Source: Pseudacidovorax sp. (GTDB lineage: Bacteria > Pseudomonadota > Gammaproteobacteria > Burkholderiales > Burkholderiaceae_C). From it: a stretch of 64,000 bases of DNA. A model generated the notes under the pieces. That model ran no database searches, was not told the origin of the DNA, and saw only the letters and a list, made by a program, of their open reading frames with translations. The number at the start of each line of letters is the position of its first letter. The first letter of the stretch is position 1. The DNA lies in contig NZ_JAGOPN010000012.1 of assembly GCF_017991995.1 (NCBI RefSeq), forward strand, positions 1-64,000. Reading direction: 5' to 3'. Below, piece by piece: positions 33,349-42,499 of the stretch. The translations under genes and the position numbers were made by a program.

Positions 33349-33858
33349 GTGGCCCTGGCTGCAGCCCTGCTGCTGTGCCTCGTCACCGCAGTGAGCGACG
33401 GCGACACCCTCCACGCCGACTGCGACGGTGGCGAGGCGCTGACGGTGCGCGTGCATGCCATCGACGCCCCCGAATCAGGGCAGCCCCAGGGCCGCAACGC
33501 GCGGCGCCTGTTGGCGCGGCTGGCGCTGCACCGCGAGGTCGAGCTGCGCTGCGTGGACCGCGACCGCTATGGCCGGGCCGTCTGCGCCGTGCAGGTGCCG
33601 CCGCCCGAAGATCCGGATGCAGCGCCCAGCCTGGATGCCGGAGAAGCCATGCTGGAGGCGGGCTTGGCCTGGTGGTACCGCCAGTACGCCGAGGCGCAGA
33701 CGGCCGCCGCCCAACGCCGCTATGCCGCCGCCGAAGCGCGGGCACGCCGGGCGCGTGTCGGCCTGTGGAAGGCGGCGAACCCGACGCCGCCCTGGCAATG
33801 GCGCCGCGAGCAACGCGAACGCGAACTCGACACGGATCGCGCAGAACAGGCACATTGA
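33349..33858 (+). CDS. Thermonuclease-like (SNase) protein
   Basis: Staphylococcal-nuclease fold protein of 169 residues. Core motifs are VSDGDTL, RVHAIDAPESGQ and CVDRDRYGRAVC, giving the Asp, Glu and Arg residues needed for calcium-dependent phosphodiester cleavage. The first 14 residues from GTG 33349 are hydrophobic and look like a signal peptide, so it is probably exported. The tail is rich in Arg and Glu. The start is two bases after the HD-GYP stop, but a functional link is not evident. Confidence 0.8.
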   Translation: MALAAALLLCLVTAVSDGDTLHADCDGGEALTVRVHAIDAPESGQPQGRNARRLLARLALHREVELRCVDRDRYGRAVCAVQVPPPEDPDAAPSLDAGEAMLEAGLAWWYRQYAEAQTAAAQRRYAAAEARARRARVGLWKAANPTPPWQWRREQRERELDTDRAEQAH

Positions 33859-33952
33859 ACGCACAGGCGACGCGGGCCGCGCGCCCGGTCGGGCATCGAT
33901 CCTGCGAAGCAGCCGGTGGCCTCGTCGGCCGACCGGAACCGGGGCGCCGGAC

Positions 33953-35260
33953 TCAGCGGGCGTCCGCCGGGACCAGCGGACGCGCCTGCACGCGGTCGAT
34001 GCGGCGGCCTTCCAGCGCGAGCACCTCGAAGCCCCAGCCCGCGCATTCGATCTGCTCGCCCACCGCCGGCAGGTGGCCCGACACGGACATCAGCAACCCG
34101 GCCACGGTGTTGTAGCGGCCGCGCTCCTCGTCCGGCAACTCGCGGATGGCCAGCCGCGCCCGCAGTTCCGACACGGGCATCAGGCCGTCGAGCGCCCAAC
34201 TGCCGTCGGGCTGCGGCATGGCCCAGGCGTCCGCCGGCACGTGGGGGTGCAGCTCGCCAGTGATGGCCTCCAGCAGGTCGCGGGGCGTGAGCAGGCCCTG
34301 CACCACGCCATATTCATCCACCACCATCACCATGCGGCCCGCCTGTGCCCGGAACTGCTCCAGCAACTCCAGGCCGGTCAGCGTCTCAGGCACGAAGGAC
34401 GCCGGCTGCGCCAGCGTGCCCAGCGCCCCCTCGTGCGCCGGCCCCAGCTTGAGCAACTGCGCCACGCTCACCACGCCCACCACGTCGTCCAGCGAGTTGC
34501 GGCAGACGGGATACCAGGAATGCATCAGGTTGATGGCGCCGGCCGCGGCCACCTTCTGCAGGGCCTCGGCCACCGTCAGGTTGGCGGGCATCCACTCGAT
34601 GTCGCTGCGCGGCACCATCAGCGAGGACAGTCGGCGGTCGTCCAGATGGAACACGTTGCGCACCATCTGGTGCTCGTGGCGCTCGATGACGCCGGACTCC
34701 ACACCCTCCTCCAGGCTGGCGGATATCTCTTCCTCGGTCACCGCGCGCGCGCCCGTGGCATCGATGCGCAGCAGCCGCAGCGTGGCCGCCGTGGTGCCGG
34801 AGAGCAGGTAGACGAAGGGCTTGGTGCCCTTGGCCAGCGCGCGCATCGGGCGCGACACCCAGCGCGCCACCGGCTCGGGATAGAGCTGGCCGATGCGCTT
34901 GGGCACCAGCTCGCCGAAGATGATGGTGAAGAAGGTGATGCAGGTCACCACCAGCGCGGTGGACAGGATGCTGGCCGGCCCCTCGCCCAGGCCCCATTCC
35001 TGCATCCGGATGGCCAACGGCCCGGCAAAGGCCGATTCGCCCACGATGCCGCTGAGCATGCCGATGGACGTGATGCCGATCTGCACGGTGGACAGGAACT
35101 GCGTCGGCATGTCCATCAGCTTGAGCGCCGCCGCGGCCCCCGGGTCGCCCGTCTCCGCCAATGCCGCCAAGCGGGCGCGGCGGGAGGTGGCCAGAGCCAT
35201 TTCGGACATCGCGAACAACGCATTGCACGTCGTCAGCAAGGCCAACAGAAGGATATCCAT
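33953..35260 (-). CDS. CNNM/CorC-type membrane protein with CBS domains (hemolysin family)
   Basis: 435 residues. The N-terminal half is a DUF21/CNNM membrane domain with four hydrophobic segments and the conserved ALFAMSEMALATSRRARL and IIFGELVPKRIG. Two CBS repeats follow (about 205-330; MVPRSDIEWMPAN, then MVVVDEYGVVQGLLTPRDLLEAI), then a CorC_HlyC transporter-associated domain (YNTVAGLLMSVSGHLP). Members are linked to magnesium or other cation export; hemolysin is a legacy name. I start at ATG 35260 because the upstream ATG would overlap apaH, which reads the other way 26 bases away. Confidence 0.9.
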   Translation of the reverse strand: MDILLLALLTTCNALFAMSEMALATSRRARLAALAETGDPGAAAALKLMDMPTQFLSTVQIGITSIGMLSGIVGESAFAGPLAIRMQEWGLGEGPASILSTALVVTCITFFTIIFGELVPKRIGQLYPEPVARWVSRPMRALAKGTKPFVYLLSGTTAATLRLLRIDATGARAVTEEEISASLEEGVESGVIERHEHQMVRNVFHLDDRRLSSLMVPRSDIEWMPANLTVAEALQKVAAAGAINLMHSWYPVCRNSLDDVVGVVSVAQLLKLGPAHEGALGTLAQPASFVPETLTGLELLEQFRAQAGRMVMVVDEYGVVQGLLTPRDLLEAITGELHPHVPADAWAMPQPDGSWALDGLMPVSELRARLAIRELPDEERGRYNTVAGLLMSVSGHLPAVGEQIECAGWGFEVLALEGRRIDRVQARPLVPADAR

Positions 35261-35286
35261 CGAGGGGTCAAGGGGAGAATGAGGGC

Positions 35287-36129
35287 ATGGCACTCTATCT
35301 CATCGGTGATGTGCAGGGCTGCGACGAGGCGCTGGGCCGCCTGCTCGACACCCTGGACTTCTCGCCCAGCCGCGACCGGCTGGTGCTGCTCGGCGACCTG
35401 ATCAACCGGGGGCCTGACTCGCTGGCTGTGCTGCGCCGGGTGCGGGCGCTGGGCGATTCGGCCCGCAGCCTGCTGGGCAACCACGACCTTCACCTGCTCG
35501 GCGTGGCGCAGGGCGTGCGCAAGCCCGGAAGGCGCGACACGCTCGCACCCATCCTGGACGCACCCGACCGGGAGCCTTTGCTGGACTGGCTGCGCCACCG
35601 CGCGATGGCGCTGCACGAGCGCATCGGCGGGCGCGACCTGCTCATGGTGCACGCGGGCGTGCTGCCCGCCTGGACGGTGGAAGACACGATGGCACGCGCC
35701 CGCGAACTCGAAGCCGTATTGCGCAGCCCGAACCTGGGCAATTTCCTGCAGGAGATGTACGGCAACGAGCCCGCCGCCTGGTCCGACGATCTTGCGGGCA
35801 GCGCGCGCCTGCGGGTGATCGTCAACACACTCACCCGCCTGCGCTTCTGCAGCGCCCACGGGGTGATGGAGTTCGAGGCCAAGGACAGCGCCGCGGAGGC
35901 CCCGGCGGGCTACATGCCTTGGTTCGACGTGCCCGGTCGGCGCACTGCCGAGGCAGTGGTCGCCTTCGGCCACTGGTCCACGCTGGGCTGGCTGTCGCGG
36001 CCGGATCTGCTGTCGACCGACACCGGCTGCGTCTGGGGCGGCTGCCTCACGGCCGTGCGCATCGGCGCCACGCTGGACGAGCGGGAGCGCATCGACGTGC
36101 GCTGCACCCAGGCGCAGGCGCCGGGCTGA
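35287..36129 (+). CDS. apaH: Symmetrical bis(5'-nucleosyl)-tetraphosphatase
   Basis: Hydrolyses Ap4A to two ADP; metallophosphatase fold, 280 residues. The metal motifs are GDVQGCDEAL, LGDLINRGPDS and LLGNHDLHLLG, with MVHAGVLP and FGHWSTLG further on, all typical of ApaH. ATG 35287 is preferred because it begins the conserved MALYLIGDVQG. It is divergent from the CBS gene with 26 bases between the starts, so promoters must overlap the coding ends or be very compact. Confidence 0.95.
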   Translation: MALYLIGDVQGCDEALGRLLDTLDFSPSRDRLVLLGDLINRGPDSLAVLRRVRALGDSARSLLGNHDLHLLGVAQGVRKPGRRDTLAPILDAPDREPLLDWLRHRAMALHERIGGRDLLMVHAGVLPAWTVEDTMARARELEAVLRSPNLGNFLQEMYGNEPAAWSDDLAGSARLRVIVNTLTRLRFCSAHGVMEFEAKDSAAEAPAGYMPWFDVPGRRTAEAVVAFGHWSTLGWLSRPDLLSTDTGCVWGGCLTAVRIGATLDERERIDVRCTQAQAPG

Positions 36130-36160
36130 GCGCGCGCCCTCACGCAGCGGCAGCGGCGGC

Positions 36161-37378
36161 TCAGGCCGTGCCGAGCACCTTGTCCAGGCCGGCCTTCAGG
36201 TGGCCCACGCTGCGGTCCAAGTTGCGCCACTTCTCCAGGCCAAACAGCCCGATGCGGAAGGTCATGAAGTCCGGCCCCTCGCCGCACTGCAGCGGCACGC
36301 CGGAGGCGGTCTGCAGGCCGGCCTCGATGAACTTCTTGGCGCTCTGGATGCCGGGGTCGGTGGTGTAGCTCACCACCACGCCCGGCGCCTTGAAGCCTTC
36401 GGCCGCCACGCTGGGCAGGCCGCGCGATTCGAGCAGCGCGCGCACCTTGTCGCCCAGTTCGAACTGCGCCTGGCGCGCCGCCTCGAAGCCCCAGTCGCGG
36501 GTTTCCTTCATCACGTCGCGCAGCAGCACCAGCGCGTCGGTGGGCATGGTGGTGTGATACGCATGCTGGCCGCGCTCGTAGCCCTCGGCGATCTGCATCC
36601 ACTTCTTGAGGTCGCAGGAGAAGCTGCTGCTGGTGGTGCCCTCGATGGCCTCGCGCGCGCGTTCGCCCAGCATCACCATCGCGCAGCAGGGCGAGCCGCT
36701 CCAGCCCTTTTGGGGCGCACTGATCAGCACGTCCACGCCGGTGGCCTGCATGTCCACCCACACGGCGCCGGAGGCCACGCAGTCCAGCACGAACAGGGCG
36801 CCCACCTCGCGGGCAGCGGCGCTCACGGTGCGCAGGTAATCGTCGGGCAGCAGGATGCCGCTGGCCGTTTCCACATGCGGCGCGAAGATGACCTTGGGCT
36901 TCTCGGCACGGATGGTGGCGGCGATCTCCTCCGCAGGGCATGGCGCCCAGGGCGCCTGGGAACCCTCGCCCTGCTGGCGGGCCTGGCAGACGATGGCGCC
37001 GCCACCCAAGGAAGCGCCGGGCCGCCCCAAGCTTCCTTGTCCCCCTTGGGGGGCGGGCTGGGCATCGCCCGGCCCTGGGGGCAAACCGAATCCACCGGCG
37101 TCGAAGATCTGGCTCCAGCGGTAGCTGAACCAGCCGTTGCGGATGATCAGCACCTTCTCGCGATTGGCGAACTGGCGCGCGACGGCTTCCATGCCGAAGG
37201 TGCCACTGCCCGGCACCAGCACCGCGGTGCGCGCGTGATAGACCTCCTTCAGCGTCGCCAGGATGTCCTGCATCACGCCGGTGAAGCGCTTGGACATGTG
37301 GTTGAGGGCGCGGTCGGTGTAGACGACCGAGAACTCGAGCAGGCCGTCGGGATCGACGTGGGGCAACAGGCCGGGCAT
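36161..37378 (-). CDS. Class V aminotransferase (alanine-glyoxylate / serine type) with in-frame insertion
   Basis: PLP enzyme of 405 residues moving amino groups to glyoxylate or pyruvate. Family features: VPGSGTFGMEAVARQF near 55-70, HVETASGILLP near 168, FVLDCVASGAVWVDM, and the PLP lysine in SAPQKGWSGSP. Between FSYRWSQIFDAGGF and QAPWAPCPAEEIA there is an odd stretch (about residues 97-128) rich in Gly, Pro and Gln that has no counterpart in the family as I know it. It corresponds to a palindromic DNA element (36995-37090). The frame is kept, so the enzyme may still work. The insert is close to the cofactor domain surface. Confidence 0.88.
   Translation of the reverse strand: MPGLLPHVDPDGLLEFSVVYTDRALNHMSKRFTGVMQDILATLKEVYHARTAVLVPGSGTFGMEAVARQFANREKVLIIRNGWFSYRWSQIFDAGGFGLPPGPGDAQPAPQGGQGSLGRPGASLGGGAIVCQARQQGEGSQAPWAPCPAEEIAATIRAEKPKVIFAPHVETASGILLPDDYLRTVSAAAREVGALFVLDCVASGAVWVDMQATGVDVLISAPQKGWSGSPCCAMVMLGERAREAIEGTTSSSFSCDLKKWMQIAEGYERGQHAYHTTMPTDALVLLRDVMKETRDWGFEAARQAQFELGDKVRALLESRGLPSVAAEGFKAPGVVVSYTTDPGIQSAKKFIEAGLQTASGVPLQCGEGPDFMTFRIGLFGLEKWRNLDRSVGHLKAGLDKVLGTA
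36995..37090. repeat. Palindromic repeat-like element inside the aminotransferase gene
   Basis: About 96 bases with several short inverted repeats: CAAGGAAGC (37007-37015) with GCTTCCTTG (37031-37039), the self-paired CCCCCTTGGGGGG (37041-37053), and GGGC-ATC-GCCC (37060-37070). It is far richer in palindromes than the gene around it and reads through in frame. It resembles the short palindromic repeats scattered in Comamonadaceae genomes; I saw no second copy in this window. Exact borders are estimated. Confidence 0.6.
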
Positions 37379-37505
37379 GGGAGTCTCCTTTTTGTGGATG
37401 CAGGGTACCGGCCAGCGACCGGCAGAAAGACAAAGGCTGGCACGCGTGCCAGCCCTGGGGACCATCGCAGCGGCCCGACCCGCGAGGCCGGTCGCGCAGC
37501 GGCAC

Positions 37506-38978
37506 TCAATTCTGCTGCTGCGGCTCCGCCGACTTGAACAGCGCGGCCACCTTGCGCTTGGTACGGATGTTGCCCGATCCCGGCTGCTTGGGCGCGGGCG
37601 CCTTGGCGGTCTGCTCCCAGGCGGGTGCCTCGTCACCGCCAGCGGCCTCGTAGGGCTTGTCGAAGAAAGGATCGCGCGGTGCGTGGGTGCGCTGCGGGCG
37701 CGGGGCGCGGTAGCCCTCGGCCGCCGCGGGGGCGCTGCTGCGGGGTCGGTCGAGCGCGTCGCGGGCATCGCCCGTCTCGCCGTCCTCGCGCCAGCGGCGG
37801 CGACCGTCGTTCATGCGGCCGCGCGGACGCTCGTCGTCCATCTCCAGCGGCTGCAGCTCGATCTTCTTCTTGATCAGCTTCTCGATGTCGGCCACCAGAC
37901 GGGCGTCATTGCCGCCGCCGGCAAAGCTCACGGCCAGGCCCGAGGCGCCTGCACGGCCGGTGCGACCGATGCGGTGCACGTAGTCCTCGGCGTTGAAAGG
38001 CACGTCGTAGTTGAAGACGGCGGGCACGTCCTTGATGTCCAGGCCACGGGCCGCGACGTCGGTGCACACCAGCAGGTCCACCTCGCCGGCCTTGAAGGCG
38101 GCCAGCGCCTTCAGGCGCTCGTCCTGGCTCTTGTCGCCGTGCAACGCCGTGCAGCGCAGGCCCTCGCGCTCCAGCGAACGGGCCAGCCGGGCGCAGCCCA
38201 GCTTGCTGTTGACGAAGACGAAGGCCTGCGTGATGCCGCGCTGGCGCACGATCTGCTTGAGCGCACGGCGCTTGTCGTCCTCGTGCACGCCGTAGAACAC
38301 CTGCTCGACGGTGGAGGCGGTCTCGTTGGGCCGGGCCACCTCGATGGTGATCGGGTCCTGCAGGTAGCTGGAGGCCAGGCGTTTGATCTCGGGCGAGAAG
38401 GTCGCCGAGAACAGCAGCGTGGTGCGCTGCTTGGGCAGGTACGACAGGATGCGTTGCAGGTCGGGCAGGAAGCCGATGTCCAGCATGCGGTCGGCCTCGT
38501 CGAGCACGACGTATTCGACCTGGTTCAGCACCGCGTTTTTGGCCTCGATGTGGTCGAGCAGCCGGCCGGGCGTGGCCACCAGCACCTCCACGCCCTTCTT
38601 GAGCTCGGCGGTCTGCGGCTTCATGTCGATGCCGCCAAAGACCACGGTGCTGCGCAGCTGCGTGTACTTGGCATACATCTTCACCTGCTGGGCGACCTGG
38701 TCGGCCAGTTCGCGCGTGGGCAGCAGCACCAGCGCGCGCACCGGATGCCGGGCGGGCGAAGTCGAGGCGTTCTCGTGTTTGAGCAGGCGATGCAGCAGCG
38801 GCAGGGAGAAGGCGGCGGTCTTGCCGGTGCCGGTCTGGGCGGCGCCCATCACGTCCTGGCCGGACAGCACCACCGGAATCGCCTGCGCCTGGATCGGCGT
38901 CATATGTTCGTAGCCCATGTCGGCCACGGCGCGCTTCAACGGGTCCGCCAGCGCGAGGTCGGAATAGAGAGTACTCAT
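37506..38978 (-). CDS. DEAD-box RNA helicase (RhlE-like)
   Basis: ATP-dependent RNA helicase of 490 residues. Motifs in order: Q motif region MTPIQAQAIPVV, AQTGTGKT (Walker A), PTRELADQ, VATPGRLLDH, VLDEADRMLD, FSATFSPEI, FVNSKLGC, CTDVAARGLDI and HRIGRTGRAG. A basic, disordered tail of about 110 residues (rich in Arg, Pro and Ala) should bind RNA. The tail and the RhlE-type helicase core suggest ribosome assembly or mRNA turnover. ATG 38978 gives MSTLYSDL; an earlier in-frame ATG would add 10 non-conserved residues. Confidence 0.92.
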   Translation of the reverse strand: MSTLYSDLALADPLKRAVADMGYEHMTPIQAQAIPVVLSGQDVMGAAQTGTGKTAAFSLPLLHRLLKHENASTSPARHPVRALVLLPTRELADQVAQQVKMYAKYTQLRSTVVFGGIDMKPQTAELKKGVEVLVATPGRLLDHIEAKNAVLNQVEYVVLDEADRMLDIGFLPDLQRILSYLPKQRTTLLFSATFSPEIKRLASSYLQDPITIEVARPNETASTVEQVFYGVHEDDKRRALKQIVRQRGITQAFVFVNSKLGCARLARSLEREGLRCTALHGDKSQDERLKALAAFKAGEVDLLVCTDVAARGLDIKDVPAVFNYDVPFNAEDYVHRIGRTGRAGASGLAVSFAGGGNDARLVADIEKLIKKKIELQPLEMDDERPRGRMNDGRRRWREDGETGDARDALDRPRSSAPAAAEGYRAPRPQRTHAPRDPFFDKPYEAAGGDEAPAWEQTAKAPAPKQPGSGNIRTKRKVAALFKSAEPQQQN

Positions 38979-39069
38979 AGGAAGTCCGCGATTGTCGCAT
39001 TGCCGCAAAAAACGGCAGTGACAGCGGGGTGACGGGCGTTCTGGTGCCGTCAGGCCGACCGTGCAAGGC

Positions 39070-39945
39070 TCAGAGCGTGGAGGCGTTGAAGGTGTCGCAG
39101 GCCTTCACATGGCCGCTCTTGTAGCCGTTCATGAACCAGCGCTGGCGCTGGGCGCTGCTGCCGTGGGTGAAGCTGTCGGGCACCACCGCCCGGCCCGCGG
39201 AACGTTGCAAGGCGTCGTCGCCGATCTTCTCGGCCGCATTCATGGCGGCGGCGATGTCGGACGGGTCAAGCCATTGCTTCGACTCCTGCGAGCGCTGGGC
39301 CCATACGCCCGCGAAGCAGTCCGCCTGCAGTTCGACCCGCACGCTCGTCGCATTGACCTGGGTCTCGTTCTGCCGCCGGCGCATGGCGTCGACCTTGTCG
39401 GTGATACCCAGCAAGTGCTGAACGTGATGGCCCACCTCATGCGCGATGACATAGGCCTGCGCGAATTCCCCAGGCGCTCCGAGCCGGTCGCGCAGGGTGT
39501 CGTAGAAGCGCAGGTCGATGTAGACCTTGCTGTCGCCCGGGCAGTAGAAGGGGCCCATGGCACTCTGCCCGGTGCCGCAGGCCGTGGGCGTGCTGTTGTC
39601 GAAGAGCACCAGCGTGGGCGCACGGTACTGGGCGCCGCCTTCTCGGAACACCTCGCCCCACACCACCTCGGTGTTGCGCAGCACCGTGCGTACGAATGCG
39701 GTCTCGCGGTCGTTACGCGGCGCATGAGCGGGGGCTTGCTGCTGCTGGACGACGGGGCCGCCGCCTCCGCTGAGCAGGCCCAGCAAGGTCAGGGGATTGA
39801 TCCCGAACAGCCAGCCCGCCACCACCGCCACGGCCACCGTGCCGAGGCCGATGCTGCGGCCGCCGATGGGGAAGCCGCCACCGCCGCCGCCCATGCCGCG
39901 GCGGTCTTCGACGTTGTCCGATTGGTCGTTGCCTTCCCAGCGCAT
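39070..39945 (-). CDS. Neutral zinc metallopeptidase-like protein (YpfJ family)
   Basis: Membrane-anchored protein of 291 residues: polar, glycine-rich start containing MRWEGNDQSDNVEDRRG, one membrane helix (about 33-50), a linker with QQQQ, and a peptidase-like domain with the zinc motif HEVGHHVQH (near residue 170) and the later ELQADCFAGVWA. The N-terminal MRWEG-x-x-x-SDNVEDRRG is characteristic of the YpfJ family. The physiological substrate is unknown. Confidence 0.87.
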   Translation of the reverse strand: MRWEGNDQSDNVEDRRGMGGGGGGFPIGGRSIGLGTVAVAVVAGWLFGINPLTLLGLLSGGGGPVVQQQQAPAHAPRNDRETAFVRTVLRNTEVVWGEVFREGGAQYRAPTLVLFDNSTPTACGTGQSAMGPFYCPGDSKVYIDLRFYDTLRDRLGAPGEFAQAYVIAHEVGHHVQHLLGITDKVDAMRRRQNETQVNATSVRVELQADCFAGVWAQRSQESKQWLDPSDIAAAMNAAEKIGDDALQRSAGRAVVPDSFTHGSSAQRQRWFMNGYKSGHVKACDTFNASTL

Positions 39946-40003
39946 TGCTTTCCTTTCGAATCGGCCCGGCCGGCCAATGGCGCAACGATGCGCCGCGTTT
40001 GTT

Positions 40004-40270
40004 TCAACGGGCCAGGGTGTAGCTCACGGACTGTACGCCCGCGGGCTGCTCGAAGGCAGCCGTCAGCCGGGCGCGCTGGGCTCGGACCTCCTCGGCCGTC
40101 TGGACGGCGATGCGCGCCTGGGCGTCACGCAGTTGGGCGGCCTGGACCTGTCCGCGCGCCACCTGGTAGATCGCAGCAAGAAGGAACAGCGCCACCACGG
40201 CGAGCGAGCCGATCAGCAGCCACTGAGAGGGCGAAAGGAAGGAAGGGCGTGCGGCAGGGTGTTGGGACAT
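40004..40270 (-). CDS. Small membrane protein of unknown function
   Basis: 88 residues with one hydrophobic segment (about 18-38, LIGSLAVVALFLLAAIYQVA) and an alpha-helical, Gln/Ala/Arg-rich second half that could form a coiled coil. I do not recognise a family. The ATG at 40270 has GGAG upstream; an in-frame ATG at 40285 would add five residues. It lies 58 bases before the metallopeptidase gene on the same strand, so the two may be co-expressed. Confidence 0.55.
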   Translation of the reverse strand: MSQHPAARPSFLSPSQWLLIGSLAVVALFLLAAIYQVARGQVQAAQLRDAQARIAVQTAEEVRAQRARLTAAFEQPAGVQSVSYTLAR

Positions 40271-40429
40271 CGGCGGCTCCTGCACGGCCCATCCGTGCGG
40301 GTGGCCGAAGACTCGTGGGCAACCGGGCCGAGGCGTGGCGGCCCGCTGCGCGAATCCTTGTAGGCGCCGCCAAGCAGCGGCTGTCAGCCGCGCCGGGCAC
40401 CCTCCCTGGCATCCGCCGGCGGCAAGGCT

Positions 40430-40996
40430 TCAGGCCTTGGGCAGCGTCACGCCGCTCTGCCCCTGGTACTTGCCGCCGCGGTCCTTGTAGCTCACCTCGC
40501 AGACCTCGTCGCTCTCGAAGAACAGCACCTGCGCACAGCCCTCGCCCGCGTAAATCTTCGCGGGCAGCGGCGTGGTGTTGGAGAACTCCAGCGTCACGTA
40601 GCCTTCCCACTCCGGCTCGAAAGGCGTGACGTTGACGATGATGCCGCAGCGCGCGTAGGTGCTCTTGCCCAGGCAGATGGTCAGCACATTGCGGGGAATG
40701 CGGAAGTACTCCACCGTCCGCGCCAGCGCAAAGCTGTTGGGCGGGATGATGCAGACGTCGGCATGGATGTCGACGAAGCTCTTCTCGTCGAAGTTCTTCG
40801 GGTCCACCACCGTGCTGTGGATGTTGGTGAAGACCTTGAATTCGGGCGCGCAGCGGATGTCGTAGCCATAGCTGCTGGTGCCGTAGCTGATGAGCTTGCG
40901 ACCGTCCTGCTGGCGCACCTGACCCGGCTCGAAAGGCTCGATCATGCCGTGCTGCTCGGCCATGCGCCGGATCCATTGGTCGCTCTTGATGCTCAT
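40430..40996 (-). CDS. dcd: dCTP deaminase
   Basis: Deaminates dCTP to dUTP in pyrimidine nucleotide supply; 188 residues, normal length. Conserved stretches: [27 protein letters not shown], the active-site block [21 protein letters not shown] and [19 protein letters not shown]. The start MSIKSDQWI matches the family, so ATG 40996 is used. It stands alone between the small membrane gene and guaD on the minus strand. Confidence 0.95.
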   Translation of the reverse strand: MSIKSDQWIRRMAEQHGMIEPFEPGQVRQQDGRKLISYGTSSYGYDIRCAPEFKVFTNIHSTVVDPKNFDEKSFVDIHADVCIIPPNSFALARTVEYFRIPRNVLTICLGKSTYARCGIIVNVTPFEPEWEGYVTLEFSNTTPLPAKIYAGEGCAQVLFFESDEVCEVSYKDRGGKYQGQSGVTLPKA

Positions 40997-41077
40997 GGGA
41001 AGACTCGCGCTGGGCGTGCCGGGGCACGCGTCGGAAAAGAGGGCCCGCATTGTGGCACGCGGGGCCCGGGCGGCGGC

Positions 41078-42364
41078 TCAGCCGGCACGGGCGATCACCG
41101 TGCGCGCGATGACACGGTCGTCGCCCAGCACGATGAGGGCGAACAGCAGTTCCTCCAGAGAGGCTGCGTTGGCCGACTTGCGCGCCAGCAAGGGCGTCGC
41201 CGCCGGGTCCAGCACCAGGAAGTCCGCCTCGCAGCCCGGTTGCAGGTTGCCGATGGTGCCGGACAGCCCCAGGGCCTGCGCGGCGCCCGCCGTGTGCAGC
41301 CACCACAGGCGCGAGGGGGCAAGACTCAGGCCCGGCTTGGTCTGCCCTTCACGTCCCGCGTAATAGGCGGCCAGCATGGTGTGGAAGGGGCTGAAGCTGG
41401 TGCCGCCGCCCACGTCGCTCGCCAGTCCATGCAGGTAGTCGACGCGCTGGGCGCCCTCGAAGTCGAAGAAACCGCTGCCCAGGAACAGGTTGCTGGTGGG
41501 GCTGACGGCCGCCGCGGTGCGGGTGGCACGCATCAGGTGACGGTCGTCGTCGTCGAAATGGATGCAGTGGGCGTACACCGCGCGCTCGCGCATCAGGCCG
41601 AAGTCGTCGTAGACGCCCAGGTAGGAGCGCGATGCGGGAAACAGCTCGCGCGCCCACTTCACCTCGTCCTTGTTCTCGGCCACGTGCGACTGGATCCAGG
41701 TATCGGCGTAGCGCGCCGCCAGTTCGCCGGCCCCCCTCAGTTGCGCTTCGGTGCTGGTCGGTGCAAAGCGGGGCGTGATGGCGTAGCCGAGCCGGTCCAC
41801 GCCGTGCCATCGGCGGATCAGGTCTTCGGTGTCGGCCAGGCTGCGTTCGGTCTCGTCACGGACCCCGTCGGGCGAATGGCGGTCCTGCAGCACCTTGCCG
41901 GTGATCAGGCGCATCTGCCGGTGCCGGGCGGCCGAGAACAGCGCATCCACCGAGGCCGGATGCGAGGTCGCGAAGGTCAGCGAGGTGGTTACGCCATGGC
42001 GCAGCAGCTCGTCCAGGAAGACCTCGGCCACCTCGGCCGAATGCGCGGCTTCGGCGAAGCGGGTCTCGGCCGGGAAGGTGTAGTTCTCCAGCCAGGGCAG
42101 CAGGCCGTCGGCGGGCGCGCCGATGATGTCCGTCTGGGGAAAGTGGATGTGCATGTCCACGAAGCCCGGCGCCAGGATGCGGCCCGGCAGGTGTTCGGGC
42201 TCCACGTCGGGATGGCGAGGCTGCACCGCGCCGTGGCTGCCAGCGTCGACCACGCGCTCGCGGCCCTGGGCATCGGGCGCGACGACCAGCAGGCCGTCGG
42301 TGTCGAACAGGGGTCGGCCGGCGTCGTCGAAACGCAGCAGCGAGGCGCGGTAGGCTTTTTTCAT
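41078..42364 (-). CDS. guaD: Guanine deaminase
   Basis: Zinc amidohydrolase turning guanine to xanthine; 428 residues. The metal-binding HxH is His72 and His74 in FVDMHIHFPQTDIIG, followed by the guanine deaminase signature around LPWLENYTFPAE, then SHVAENKDEV, VYAHCIHFDDDD, SPTSNLFLGSGFFDF and DVGGGTSFSPFHTM. It lies downstream of a BMP-type binding protein gene on the same strand, which supports a role in purine salvage. A nested inverted repeat separates the two genes. Confidence 0.93.
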   Translation of the reverse strand: MKKAYRASLLRFDDAGRPLFDTDGLLVVAPDAQGRERVVDAGSHGAVQPRHPDVEPEHLPGRILAPGFVDMHIHFPQTDIIGAPADGLLPWLENYTFPAETRFAEAAHSAEVAEVFLDELLRHGVTTSLTFATSHPASVDALFSAARHRQMRLITGKVLQDRHSPDGVRDETERSLADTEDLIRRWHGVDRLGYAITPRFAPTSTEAQLRGAGELAARYADTWIQSHVAENKDEVKWARELFPASRSYLGVYDDFGLMRERAVYAHCIHFDDDDRHLMRATRTAAAVSPTSNLFLGSGFFDFEGAQRVDYLHGLASDVGGGTSFSPFHTMLAAYYAGREGQTKPGLSLAPSRLWWLHTAGAAQALGLSGTIGNLQPGCEADFLVLDPAATPLLARKSANAASLEELLFALIVLGDDRVIARTVIARAG

Positions 42365-42462
42365 CGGTCGGAATCGGGGGGAAGGATGCAGCGGCCCAAG
42401 GCCGCGGCAGGTACTTCGGCGGAGCGTACTGGAAGCCGCGGTGCCCCGGCTGCCGCTCGGCT

Positions 42463-42475
42463 TATAGCGGCTATA
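42463..42475. promoter_or_regulatory. Short palindrome upstream of guaD
   Basis: TATAGC-G-GCTATA, about 90 bases upstream of the guaD start. It has the form of a small operator but no regulator is known here. Confidence 0.2.
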
Positions 42476-42499
42476 TGCCGCGCGGCAGTGCAGGGTCAG

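Noticed and set aside
35161-35286. Longer apaH start upstream
   Set aside because: It would overlap the 5' part of the divergent CBS gene and lacks the family start MALYLIGDVQG.
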